The notes beneath the pieces were generated by a model. The model had not been told where the DNA came from and did not search any database. It saw nothing but the letters and a program-made list of their open reading frames with translations. Made by a program: the position numbers and the translations under genes. 64,000 nucleotides of DNA from Tetmemena sp. SeJ-2015 (lineage: Eukaryota > Ciliophora > Spirotrichea > Sporadotrichida > Oxytrichidae), in NCBI GenBank assembly GCA_027382625.1, contig JAJKFJ010022002.1, forward strand, positions 186,001 through 250,000, written 5' to 3'. Position 1 is the first letter of the stretch. Each line of letters starts with the position of its first letter. Positions 1-11,700 of the stretch are shown piece after piece.

Positions 1-255
1 TCAGCCCTTCCTTCCCAGACTGATATGCAATCAAACATGCAACAAATAAACTTGCATTAAATTGATAAGGAATACTCTGTAGAGGAGGTGTAGGATTAAC
101 AGACAATTGAAGGTCGCTGTTATTCCTAATGGGGGAAGATTTCTAAGGAGACTAAGGTTTCTTCTGAGGAGGAGACTCTGGCTGGATAATGGACTTGCGC
201 TGCACAATTAAATTCATTTTATCAGGAAACAATGTTCTACACACAAGGATAGTGA
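1..255 (+). CDS. Unrecognised protein, C-terminal fragment
   Basis: Frame 1 is open from the left edge to TGA at 253-255 when TAA/TAG are read as Gln (about 84 residues). It is rich in Gln, Glu, Ser and Thr and contains a Trp-rich stretch (QWGK, then GQWTCAAQ). No domain is recognised. The 5' part lies outside the window. It could also be an isolated segment of a gene interrupted upstream by an IES. Confidence 0.45.
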
Positions 256-505
256 TATTATTGGATCTTAATTATTATAAGTGGAAGAATTATCTGCCCT
301 CCTCTGAAGCAATCTCCCTTTATATTTTAAGAAAATAATTTTTAAAAAAGTAAGAAAACAGCAGTACCTGTAGTAGTAGTCTTCTTATTGTCTTTAAATT
401 TGAGATTTGTGATCTATAAATATATTCGGCAGATAAGATTTGAAGATATTGAGATGGTTAAGTTAAATTGCTAATACGCCTGAAGGTTTAATCAATCGTC
501 ACTGC

Positions 506-1204
506 TCATTCTGGTTTGGTCAAAAGTGGAATGAGAGGGGCAATTGCAGCAGCATGCTGCTCTTGAATTCCCTTAACAACCTCATTAGCCTCAACTGCCT
601 TTGCCCAGGCAGCGATGGCTGGGTAGGTTTCCCAGCTTTCACTCTAGAGAGTAAGGTTAGTGAGCTCAAAGTAAAGTTGCAAGTCAGCTATTGTAACATC
701 GTTAGTGGCCACAAAAGTAGTGTCATATTGAGTAAGTAGCTTTTCGAAAGTCTCTAAAGTCTGCTTTTTGACTTGCTCTTGCAAATCTAGGACATCCTAA
801 GGTATTTCCTGCTTGTGGAGCTTTTAACCTATTCTGGTCCTGAGAGAATCGATAAGTGCAGGTCTGAAGTGGAAGGAATAGTACTCAAGGAATTGGTCAA
901 CCTTGTAGCGAGTTTGCAAGTCCTTGGGCCAGTAGGTCTCTGGGATGGAGGGCTGAGTATCGACAAGATACTTGAGGATGGCGTTGGACTCTGAGAGACC
1001 GAAATCCCCATCAGTGATGTAGGGAACCATTTGTCTTGGGTTAATCTTAGTGAATTCCTCGCCCTTTTGCTCCTTTTTAACGAGAATGTCGATGCTCACT
1101 TCTTTGTAATTAACATTTCCAGCGAGGAGAACAGCCTTGACTGAGCGAGAGGGTTGAGAAACGATATTCCAGTAGAGAGTGATGCCTTCAGTAGAGGGTT
1201 CCAT
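506..1204 (-). CDS. Glutathione S-transferase, theta-like
   Basis: A single uninterrupted segment of 232 codons from ATG at 1204 to TGA at 506-508. Several in-frame TAA/TAG codons must be Gln. The N-terminal thioredoxin-like domain begins ITLYWNIVSQPSRSV, where the Ser of QPSRS is the expected catalytic Ser of [10 protein letters not shown] enzymes. It continues with the cis-Pro segment (RQMVPYI) and the glutathione-binding ESNAILKYL motif. The helical C-terminal domain follows (about residues 90-230). It would be a cytosolic enzyme conjugating glutathione to electrophiles. Length matches the family (about 220-240 residues). This is one of the few genes here with no IES or intron. Confidence 0.85.
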
Positions 1205-1413
1205 TTCTAAAGATTTAGTTTGTAGTTTTACCTAAAAAGTATAAGTTGATTAAAGATATATTCTTAGATACGATTTAGTCAAATATTAGCATGCAAATGT
1301 GTTTGTAAATGCCTATATTGAAGATCGATATTTAACCTGAAAGATAGTGATAAAGTTTTCAATCATGATAAAATTACTATTGCGATATATGGATATTTGA
1401 GAACTCTCAACTG

Positions 1414-1800
1414 ATGAGTTTTAAGAACTCCTCATCAACACATGGGCTTTTATCCTTGCCATCTGCTGCTGTTCACACTAAGTAGATAGGTAAAGGGCAC
1501 CATCAACACCGTTTTACAGATCTGAATGCCTTGAATTAGTTCAACCAAGCCCTTTTAAAAGATAACTCAGCTTCTTCTCAGCTTAATTAGGAGTCTTCCT
1601 AATATTACTAAGCTGACAGTGAGTAACTCAGATTCAATTAAGGCAACTAAGGCCGCGTTTCCAAAGACTCCTCTCAGATATGGTTCAACTAAACACAGAG
1701 TAACAGCTACCTCCAAACCACTTCCTAGCAAGTCAGTTCGCATATTAAACAAGTGAATACCTTAGCTCCCTAGATTAATCAACCACAACTCCAAAAAAAT
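1414..1800 (+). CDS. Q/N/S-rich protein, 5' part
   Basis: ATG at 1414 opens a frame beginning MSFKNSSSTHGLLSLPSAAV. It stays open, with many TAA/TAG Gln codons, for about 130 codons. Composition (Ser, Asn, Gln) resembles the long low-complexity proteins elsewhere in this window. The readable gene stops where the homopolymer-inflated block begins near 1800; a frame continues to a TGA near 1950 but that sequence is not trusted. No known domain. Confidence 0.5.
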
Positions 1801-2720
1801 TTTATCCCCGGGGGGCAATTTTTTCAACTAAAAAAAATTTTAATTAAGTTTTTTTTATCCTTTAAAAAAGAAGGAATTTCTTTTATGGGAAAAAAAAAAA
1901 TAAGCAATAAGAGAGGGGAAAATTTAAACCTTTTAAAATCTTTGGGGGGGTGAAAAAACGTGTTAAAAAACAAAACCCTTTTTTGAAGGAACAAAACTAT
2001 GCCCTTAAAAAATTGGGAAAATTCCCCGGGGTGGAAACTCATTTCCCCCCACAGAAAAGGAAAATGTCTTATTTTAAAATTTAAATTTCTTAAGGAGCCA
2101 AAACAATGGGGGGGAAACTCTTTTTGGGGTATGGAAAGGAAGGGCAACAGCTTTGGGCCCACGGATTAAGCTTTTTATTTAACTATGGAAATTTTTGAAT
2201 ATTTTAAAGTCCCCCAAATTTTTAAATTAAACCCCCAAAAAATTTTTTACAAAATTAAAAATTTCTTAAAAAAACCCAATTTATAAATTTAAAAAATTTT
2301 AAATTTAAAAAAGGAACTTAAAAAAGACCAAATAATTAATGATCTGAAATTAAATTGATTTTTTTCTAAGCATTTAAAATTTATTGGAGGAGTTTTTTTT
2401 TTAATTTTTTAAAATTTTGTGAATAAAAAAAAAACTCAAAAACCGAAGTTTAATTTTTCTTCCGGGAAAAAGCAAAAGGTTCCTTTTTCAATTTTTAGTG
2501 GTTTTTTTTTTTGGGTTTAAATTTTATCAAAATTTTTTTCCCCTTTTTTTAACCCAAAGGTTTATAAAAACCCCTTTAAAATTTTTATAGAAAAGGGAAC
2601 TTTAAAAAAAGCCCTTAAAAGCTTGAGTTTTTAAACCCTTTTTTATTTTAATGAAAAATTTAGTTTTTTAAATTTTATTTTTCATCTATCTTTTAAATTT
2701 TAGCCTTATTTTGGCCTTTT
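1795..2720. other. Homopolymer-inflated anomalous block
   Basis: For about 900 bases nearly every base occurs in runs of 2-9 (C5G6, A11, T9, G7). Isolated single bases are rare, unlike flanking sequence. No conserved protein can be read on either strand. It separates the 5' part of the gene at 1414 from the 3' end of the cyclase gene, and probably hides the ends of both. It looks like mis-called or poorly polished sequence rather than a natural repeat, but a real AT-rich germline-limited segment cannot be excluded. Confidence 0.6.
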
Positions 2721-5700
2721 AAATCATATATGTTTTTAATTGGCGTTTAATGATGGGAACTTGTACCATCTTCATCATCGTCAGCGGATTCACTTTAATC
2801 ATCTTCTCCTTGACTCTGCTCTATAAGCTCTGATTCATCTTCAGATTCACTTGAGTCTAAAATTTAAATGCATTCCATAAAAGTTTAAGGAGTCTTCATA
2901 GTAGTTGCTGTCATCTTCTTCCTCCTCTACATATTCTTATTATATGCCCTGGATCTCTCTTTCATATTCCTCCCTCCTCACTACTAAGAAAGCCTCTATT
3001 TGGGTTTTGTGAATGTTGGCCTTGATTTGCACTGGCTTTTCTTACTATATGAAAATGTATTGCTTGTCCAGATTTTAAATATATTGAAGATTAATTAAGT
3101 AGACTAAATTATATAAAATTTGGGATGGTTTCAAGAATCTTTTTTGTGTCCTCACTCACTACTACATTTCCCGCAAGGCCACTAGATTCCATTTTATTGG
3201 CGATCAGCACATCTGACCCAAAGATGTCATATCTTACTACTTCTGTGCCAATAATTCCTGCTACTATCTTCCCAGTGTGAATACCTATCCTCATATCAAG
3301 TTCTTTGAGGTCTGGGTTAAATAAAATCACATATTTAAAAGCGATATAAATGTTTTCACTGTCTTCTCTAACCTTTTTTGATTTGTTGATCATCTAAATC
3401 CTGTTTTAAGAACTTAGTAGGCTTCTTGGGCTTTTATCTGTGGAGTGCGCTCGCTCTTTTATATCTTGCCTGAGTATCCCAAAATCACATAGCAGTCGCC
3501 TATTGTGTGCACTTTATACACATTTACCAATCAACATGCAATAAGCTAATGAGTTACTATGCATATTGGTATTGATTGTTTTCAGCGCAGAGAGAGTCAA
3601 ACTCACTGAATAGATTCTTGAGCAGGTCTACTACTTCCTAAGGATTCTTTACCTTGTTGCTGAAGTCAGTGAATTAATTAACTATGAGTAAAGATATCTT
3701 GATGACCATGTCTGTGAACAAGAGTGTTGCGTCCTCGATCTCATCCACTACCTGCTGATTATTTTTTATTCCTTCTAGCACAGCAGGTGGAACTAGATTT
3801 AAATTGAATGATTAATAGATTGTTGAGCAGCTTGTGAGTCTTTTGGAGTTCAATTTGCATGATCTTGTCCTAATTGTGGAGAACTCTCATCAGCATTTCA
3901 TTGTAGTACACAAGGCATACGTGCATTATCGAGTAGGCTATTAATATTTAAGTAGATTTATAGGCTCCAACCTCTAGAATTATTTGGTAGATCTTAGTCG
4001 TCACATATTTTGGCCTTGCCGAAATGCAAATAACCAGGATAATGAAACTGGAAATGTAACTTATATTCACACACATACCCAAAATTTTGCAATGAATTCA
4101 TTTATGTAGATGATGAGCACCTTGCCTAAAACATTATTTTAAAAAAGAAAAAACATAATTACCTAACTATAGAATGGCGAAGAAATAAACGAAGCTGATG
4201 GTTATCATGTATTCAACTAGATAGACCTGGATAAGTCTAGAGTCCTAGAATTCTCTATAAAACTAAAGTGAGTTCCCAGTCAGAAGAAGAATGAAAAAGA
4301 TCACTATCAGCCAAGAGGTTGAGTTTATATTCTTCACACTTGTGTTTTTTATTCTCCAAATCAAAAGCTATTCTTTAAATTTATAGAAGTCATAATTTTA
4401 ATTCATAGATAAGAAGGGATCCTGGATAAATAAGTAGCAACTGCATGTCTCTACTCTGAGTTGAATGTCTGAGAGACACGAATCCAATCTCTAGCAATTA
4501 GAAGACTAGGAATACCAGGTAAATCACGATCTTCCGTATAGGCTCCATCTTCAGTAGGCCTACTCTGAAGTGCTTCTCCAAATCATCCTGAGTTTATTTT
4601 TAAAAACATTCATTTTAATAAGCCTTATAAAGAATAGTGTTTAGTCATCAATCCCTCTTATATCTAAAAAATGTTTTAAGTTAAAATAAAAAGCTGGCTT
4701 ACTCGCAAAGTTTAACAGATAATGAGGTCTCTCTACTTTGAAAAAAAAATTGGCTTCTTTAATAAAAAATTATTTATTCGATACTAGGTTATACTTAAAG
4801 TTGTCTTTAGTGTTCTTCTAAATGATTATATCGTTGTTATCATTAAAGCTGAGATTGAACTTCCCTGCAAGATAAGAATCCTCTTCAAATTCATTCCCCT
4901 CATCATCCGAATTCATCTACAAAAGCCTTAAAGGATCTTCCTTTTCCTCCCTTGAAAAATCGTTCTCAACATAAGTCCGTGATGTTTCCTCTCTCTTATT
5001 GAAGTCATTTTAGTTAGCAGCCGCAGCAGCTGTCTCAACTTTTAAATTGAGAGGAGCTGGAAATGGCGCCACTCTGTTATTAGGCTAGAAGTTGAACTGC
5101 CTAGGCTAGTTTACCTGAATTCGAGAATCTAGAGCAGCTTGAGTGCTGCGCATCTTAGTTGGCAGGGAACCTGATCGCTTATCCTTTTAAATTGCTCCGA
5201 GCTTCAATTTTGGATATTCTTTGTTGTTATGCTTCTTTTAGTAAATGAAAAAGGCCTCCTAAGAACCTATTCCTTTCAAATCTATCATTATAGGATTATC
5301 ACCATAACGATCTATAAATGTAAAATTGGGTAGTAAAACAAAAGATAAAGCAAAGAAAAACGTTTAAAACTAAGAAAAAAATGGATGCTATTATAATAAA
5401 TTTTATAGTAAAACTATAATTATAGTAGATCTGAATTCTCGTTTAATTGAGCCCATGCTTCTTTACTCAGAAGAATAGCACCTGAGTTGCATTTATAATT
5501 ATAATAAGAGTTCTTTAAATAATTTACCACAAACTCTGCTTGTTTTATTAACAGAATCTCCGATCAAAGAAAACTAAGGTTTAATTTGACCTACTACTCC
5601 AGCTATTACTTGACTAAAAATCTGAAAAATAAATAGTATGCTAATGACCACAGTGAATACCTATTTTGACTTGCAATTTTACATTGTTTTTGAGAGGCCT

Positions 5701-8700
5701 CCTCTACTTAATGACTCTTTAAATCTCAAACGCCAGTTAAAATTAAACCTAAATAGAAACTTCTCATCATAATTATAGCAGATCCTAACTATGTGATTCT
5801 GTTTGTTGATCATCATTTCCATGTTTCTCTTTTCAGTTTCTTTCAATCCTCCACAGGCCATATAAGTTTTACCTACTGTTTCTATTTTCTGCAATGCGAA
5901 GTGCTCACAAAGCTAATCTATCTCCTTGTAGACGGAATTAATATTCAAAGATATATCAATATCAATGAATCAAGAAGCCTGCAAAGTTCATAAGGTGTAT
6001 ACATAGCCACTATGTCGTCAAAATCTAACTCTTAATGTTTAAATTAGTGTTTTAATCTGCAATATCGCAGAAGAGGATGCTTACATTAGAGTAGGTGACT
6101 GCTATATTCTCCTACCCCTGTCTTGTTTTCTCTCTAACTAGCTCTGGCATGAGCACATGCAGTATCTACTTGAGTTTCTGGAATTCTTTCTAGCTCTTGT
6201 TGTGCTGCCAATAGGCCAACTTCCTGGCTTTTTCATGCTAGTACACATAGAATGTATATGCTATCATTATGCACAATATATAAGCCAGGAGGAAGATTAT
6301 CACAGAGTCTTTACTCATAGAGTTGCTTTATATGAACAAAAATTACAAATACAAATGTTCTTAATGCTATCATTATCGTAACTCTTTGAATCTCTACTTG
6401 AGAAATTGGAAAAAGCAAGACTCAGTTATAAGAAACCTAAGATTGCTCCAAAAATAGTTGAGAGGAAGAAGTTGTTAGTGAAGAAGGCGAAGTTCAAAGC
6501 CATTATTTAAAGGCAGAGCGAAAACTCAATCTCATCTATAAAGTAGTAGCAAATTAATCATACTTCTAAATAAAGGATACATTATAAATTGGGAAGATTA
6601 TTATTATTAAGAGAATTGAGAAAGTATTAGCTTGGGGTATAAATTTCTAGTACTTTTGTAGAATAATAAAACTAAAAGCAAGCAGCACTATGTAACCAGT
6701 GTAAAAGTAAAATGACTCAAAATCTTGGTAGCTCATTGAACTTATTATAGTCTCTTTGATGAGCTCAACAAAGCAAAAAAGGATAAGGCATATCAAAAGC
6801 ATCTTATATAGGTATCTTCTCTCTCTTAGGATGATATCAGTATACTCAATTTCCTTATTCATGTCTATAAATTTGAGAGTGAGCTTGTTGAAAATAGTAG
6901 ATGACTGGATCTTATTACGACTCGTGGAAGAATGTTTCTCATTTAGCTTTTCAATGATGACCTCTAATGAGTCTGACCTCTATATCTTCATTAGATTTTT
7001 ATTCACCATGGTCATCTCTCATAAATAAAATTTAATCTATCTATCTAATGAATTGTTAATCTTCTGTTGATAGATAGCTTTCTTGATTCTTTCATAGTCA
7101 CTTTGGAATTGCATGAGGGCGAATTCTTAGTTAGGATGTTCGAACTCTTCTAAGTAAAGGCGATCTTCTACCTCTGTGTAAAAGCGGACTCTGTCTCTGT
7201 CATCGCCAGGGAATAGTTTGCTAAAGACGTCTCTTGCTCTGTTTCTTACAAATAGCGCCATTATTACAAAAAGAGTGTGAAGAAGAGTCCAAGGGCATGT
7301 AAAGTTCACATTAAAAAGGGTTACGATTTATATATAAAAAGTTTTTGAATAGACTTAAATAAAGCTAAGATTTTTTTAAAAAAAGCATTATAAATTGTAG
7401 AATTTAGAAGTTTAGTACTTTATTTAAGATAAAATAAGCAAATCATTGAAGTGATTATCTTTGTTTAAAACTTAAAACTCTAGTCATAGAATTCGTATTC
7501 TTATTAAAGTTTAAAAGACAAGGAAGATTAAATTAAGCATAAAGTTAAAAGAGAAAATGCTTTATACATTGAAATTAATTATTTTATCTTTTATAATTAA
7601 AGTACTGAATAGTGCCCAAGAACTAATCATCTTCTAATAAAAATAGCATGCCTAATAAATCCAGAATGATGATAATAATTTATAAATAGAAACATTTAAG
7701 ATAAGGGCTATTGTCACAATACGAATTTCATTCTCATTTATGAGGCGGAAAGTAAAAATTAGGAACAAAGAGATAAAATTTAATTGCAATTTAATTTAAG
7801 AGATAGCTCCTTAAATTTAGAAGCACGTATTGCTAACAGTTTTGCCAGAGCCAGGGATCCTAAGATAGTCTCTCTACAAGAATGGAAGTATGAATAGAAC
7901 TGTATCGAATGTGGATTTGAAGATGGTCTATAAGAACTTGCTATAGCCCTCATAGAATATGTTAAAGGAGAAGTTTCGTTTGTACTCCCCAACTATTCTG
8001 TAGAAGTAGTCATAGCCAACATCTCGATAGGTCACTCCAAAGATCAAGATTTGCAAAAAGGAAATGCCCCACATAAAAGACATGAACACATACCTCTTTA
8101 TAGGCAGGGATGCACTAAAGCAGTCAAAGCTCATGTAGAACAAATTAGAATAATAATTCAATTATAGTTTGTCTTAAATACACTAGTCCAAGAAACATAG
8201 TCTTGTAGACAATGATATTCGTGGTCTTACAGAGTCTTCTATAGCAAACTGTTCCATGCTAAAGAATCAGGTATGAAAGAATGAAAAATCCTTCTACAAC
8301 AATGTCTGATTTGATCAAGCTATCTGATTCCTAGTACTTTTTAGCAATACGAAATACAATATTCATTATTGCTTTGAACTTGGTCTGCAAAGAGATTGAT
8401 ACATCAGAATCTTGAATTAGATTTTTATCCTTAAAATATTCCATTTTACAAGATATATATTCAATCCTCAGAGCTGCCAATAACAGATATTGTAAATGAG
8501 CCGTCTTTGTAATACTTTTTGACTAGTCTCAAAAGCTCAAGTCTCTAGTCAGGAGTCACTTCACATCCCACTATCAAATTACAGTAGGCAGTGATAGTAA
8601 GAAACTTTTAGAGAGTTGACTCTTCTCTGAGGATAATCTTCAAAGCAGGTCCAGTTATGATGAGCTGATGGTGGTTGAGACAGGTCGCCAACTTTTAACT

Positions 8701-11700
8701 GGCTACGAAATAAACAGGAGATTAGAGGAAGTCAGAGTGACTATCTTGGATTTACTGATTTGCTGCTTCATAATCGAAGGAGGTTATCTGCTTCAGGCAT
8801 TCTTTAATTTGGCTTTCAAGTTTCTCTTTGTCGCTTTCATCAACAAAGAGAAATGAAATAAAATGACATTCAAAGTTTAAAGAGAATGTTACTCTCTCCA
8901 TTCATCAATTCTTAAAATAAAGGTAGGATCTTGAATAACATTCAAAAGTTTCATAGAGTTGAAGGTGCAAACAGCCTATGACTCATCTTCTGAGCTCATG
9001 TACCATAGCCTTACACAAAAATTGAAATAGGAATGATATTAAAACCATGAAAAATATTTAAGAAATTTAATGATGAGATTCAAATATTTTAGATCCACTA
9101 ATAATCATATTGTATACTTAATGTGGATTAATTTCTTCTTATCATTCGTAATTTACTTATTTCACGATCCCTACTAAATATAAAAAGTAACAGATTAGTG
9201 AAAATAAATTATATATGCTTTTTAAAAATTAAAACCTAGTGTAGTTAAATTCTATTTTATTTTTTAATTTATCTAAAAAAAGCTTAATAACTAAAATATA
9301 ATTAATTTGACTCAATTAAAATAAGGTTAATTTTAGAAGAATTAATGGACTTTTTTAACTATATGAAACAAAGCAATTTAATAAATTTAAGACTATAAAG
9401 AGTAAATTAAAAAATTATCTACTGCTATTATTTTAAATATTTCAAGGACACATAAATTCCCTAATGCAGGAATATAAAAAAATACTAGGCAATAATCTTT
9501 TAATCCTATATAATATGTGAGTAAGTCTCAATGAAAATTGGTTTTAGATTTCTAAATTTGATAATCGCGACTTCCCCCGGATAAGCTTTAGCTTTTTCGG
9601 GGTTTTCTTCTTATCCTAGTATCTCTTAGGAATATTTTTTTCTCCTCTCTATAATTTTGGGGAGTGGTTAAAATATATCATCAATCTTTTATTAAAATAA
9701 AAATGATCTAACTTATTCCTTCAATAAATTATTTAATCCTCCTCATTTTAGGAATATTTTTATTAAATCGATTGATAATCTCATGATTTATTTAATATAT
9801 AGAGAAGATTGATGCTACTTATTCCTAACTATTTTATGTTAGTCAAGACTAAAATATATTCAGGGATTAATACACTAGAATTTTATAAGCAAGAGCGACT
9901 TTGAAAATTAGGTAATTTAGAATGGGGAGGATAATTTGAGATTTTATTTGAGAATATTAATTATTTTAAATAGACATATATAATAGTAGACAACGAGGGG
10001 TACTCTCCCCAATTTCTTCAAATTACAACCCACATGAAATTTTTTAAAATGACCCAATCAAACTCTCTTTTTTAAAAATTTTTAAAAATTAAAAAATTAA
10101 GTTTCTTTTGGGTAATTTAAAAATTAAAATTTTTCCTAAATGTTTTCCTAATTTAGATTTTTTCCTAATTTTTTATTAAATGTTTTAATCCAAATTTTAA
10201 ATTTAAAAATTTTTGAAGGTTTGAGTGTGAATTTCTAAAGAATAAGTTCTATTTTTGGCAAAAATTAGCCATCTTTACTAAAGGTAATTAAAAGCAATAA
10301 CTTTTAGCTGCTTTTTTCCCAGCCCCAAAAAATTAAGCAATTTATTAACCTTTAAAACGGAATTTTTTTTAATAATGTATGAGTTATTCTGTCCAAATTG
10401 CTACTAAATCATTAGGCTAAGCTTCTTTTACACTCACTTTGTGCTTATAAAGACCCTTAATATATCTTAATTAAAATTAAATTAATGTGTAAAAATGGAT
10501 TTACCTTAAATTCTTCTATTCTCTTTTTCTCTTACTATACCTAAACTGAGTCTCCAGCTCGGATTATTCCTGATATCACTTTCCCCATTATCATATAACC
10601 AATGCCTTTAACTGAAAACGCCCTGTGAATTTAAATTCGTAACGGCTTTTTGATAGCGTCTTTATTTGACTTAATGGGAACTATTTAGAGATATTCTAGT
10701 AAGCTCAAGCCATCATACCACTTATAAACTCCTGACTTCTAAGATAGGTTTTCATTTAAAGTGAATGAGTATACATATATTATTTATTAATTAAGCTTGT
10801 TCATTATTTTATGCTGAAATTGGGATGTAATCTATATAATCCTTATTATACCCTATCTTATAAAAAGGGGTTGATAGATAAAGGTTTTATTTTGCCATAT
10901 TTAAGAATATTTAGCTCTATCTTCTTTGCCATTTTGAGATATAATCTTTCAACTCATTGAACCTTAATATATTTTCATAAAATATAAAAAGATAAATAAC
11001 CTTATTTGCGCATTTAGAAGTTGGTCGACTTTATTAATTACTACAACAAGTCTCCTCAGTCCCGAGGAAAAAGCTACTACCAAAGATTTGTAGATACATT
11101 CCTCATAATACAAAATGAATTCTTCGCTAAATTCATGAGACAAGACTAGCATTCCAATATCGCCAATCCTCATTCCACAAATCATTAAAATGAATTATTC
11201 TTTTTTATAAACAGTTGAAACAGTTTAAAAAATTTAAATCATATTCTTGACATACCTCTACATTCCGGGAGTATTTATGAGCGTTACATTTCTCTAAAAT
11301 AAAGGCATCTTCAAGTTCCTTGTGCTTAATGTTTCTGTTTAGCAGTACATTCTTTCCGATTTAAAAAAATTTGTTAGTATTCATTATTTAAACTTAAACA
11401 ATTAAGCTTTATCAACTGTGGCTGCAAAAACATTAATCTTTCTGAAATAATTTTTCTCTTCTAACTCTTTTTTGGTTCACTCCAGATCTTCATTGTTTAT
11501 ATCTCCATTTTCGAAAAGCAGTTTTCCTATTAGAGTGCTTTTGCCAGATTGAAAAGGGCCAAAGACGGCAAAAAAAATTAAATCAATTTTACTTATTTGG
11601 CAACGCTCAGATTCTTAAGGTCTTCAAGTTGTTCCATTTGGATAAATTAATTTTACAATTTTTATTATAGAATAATAATCCATTTAATTCTTCTCCACAT

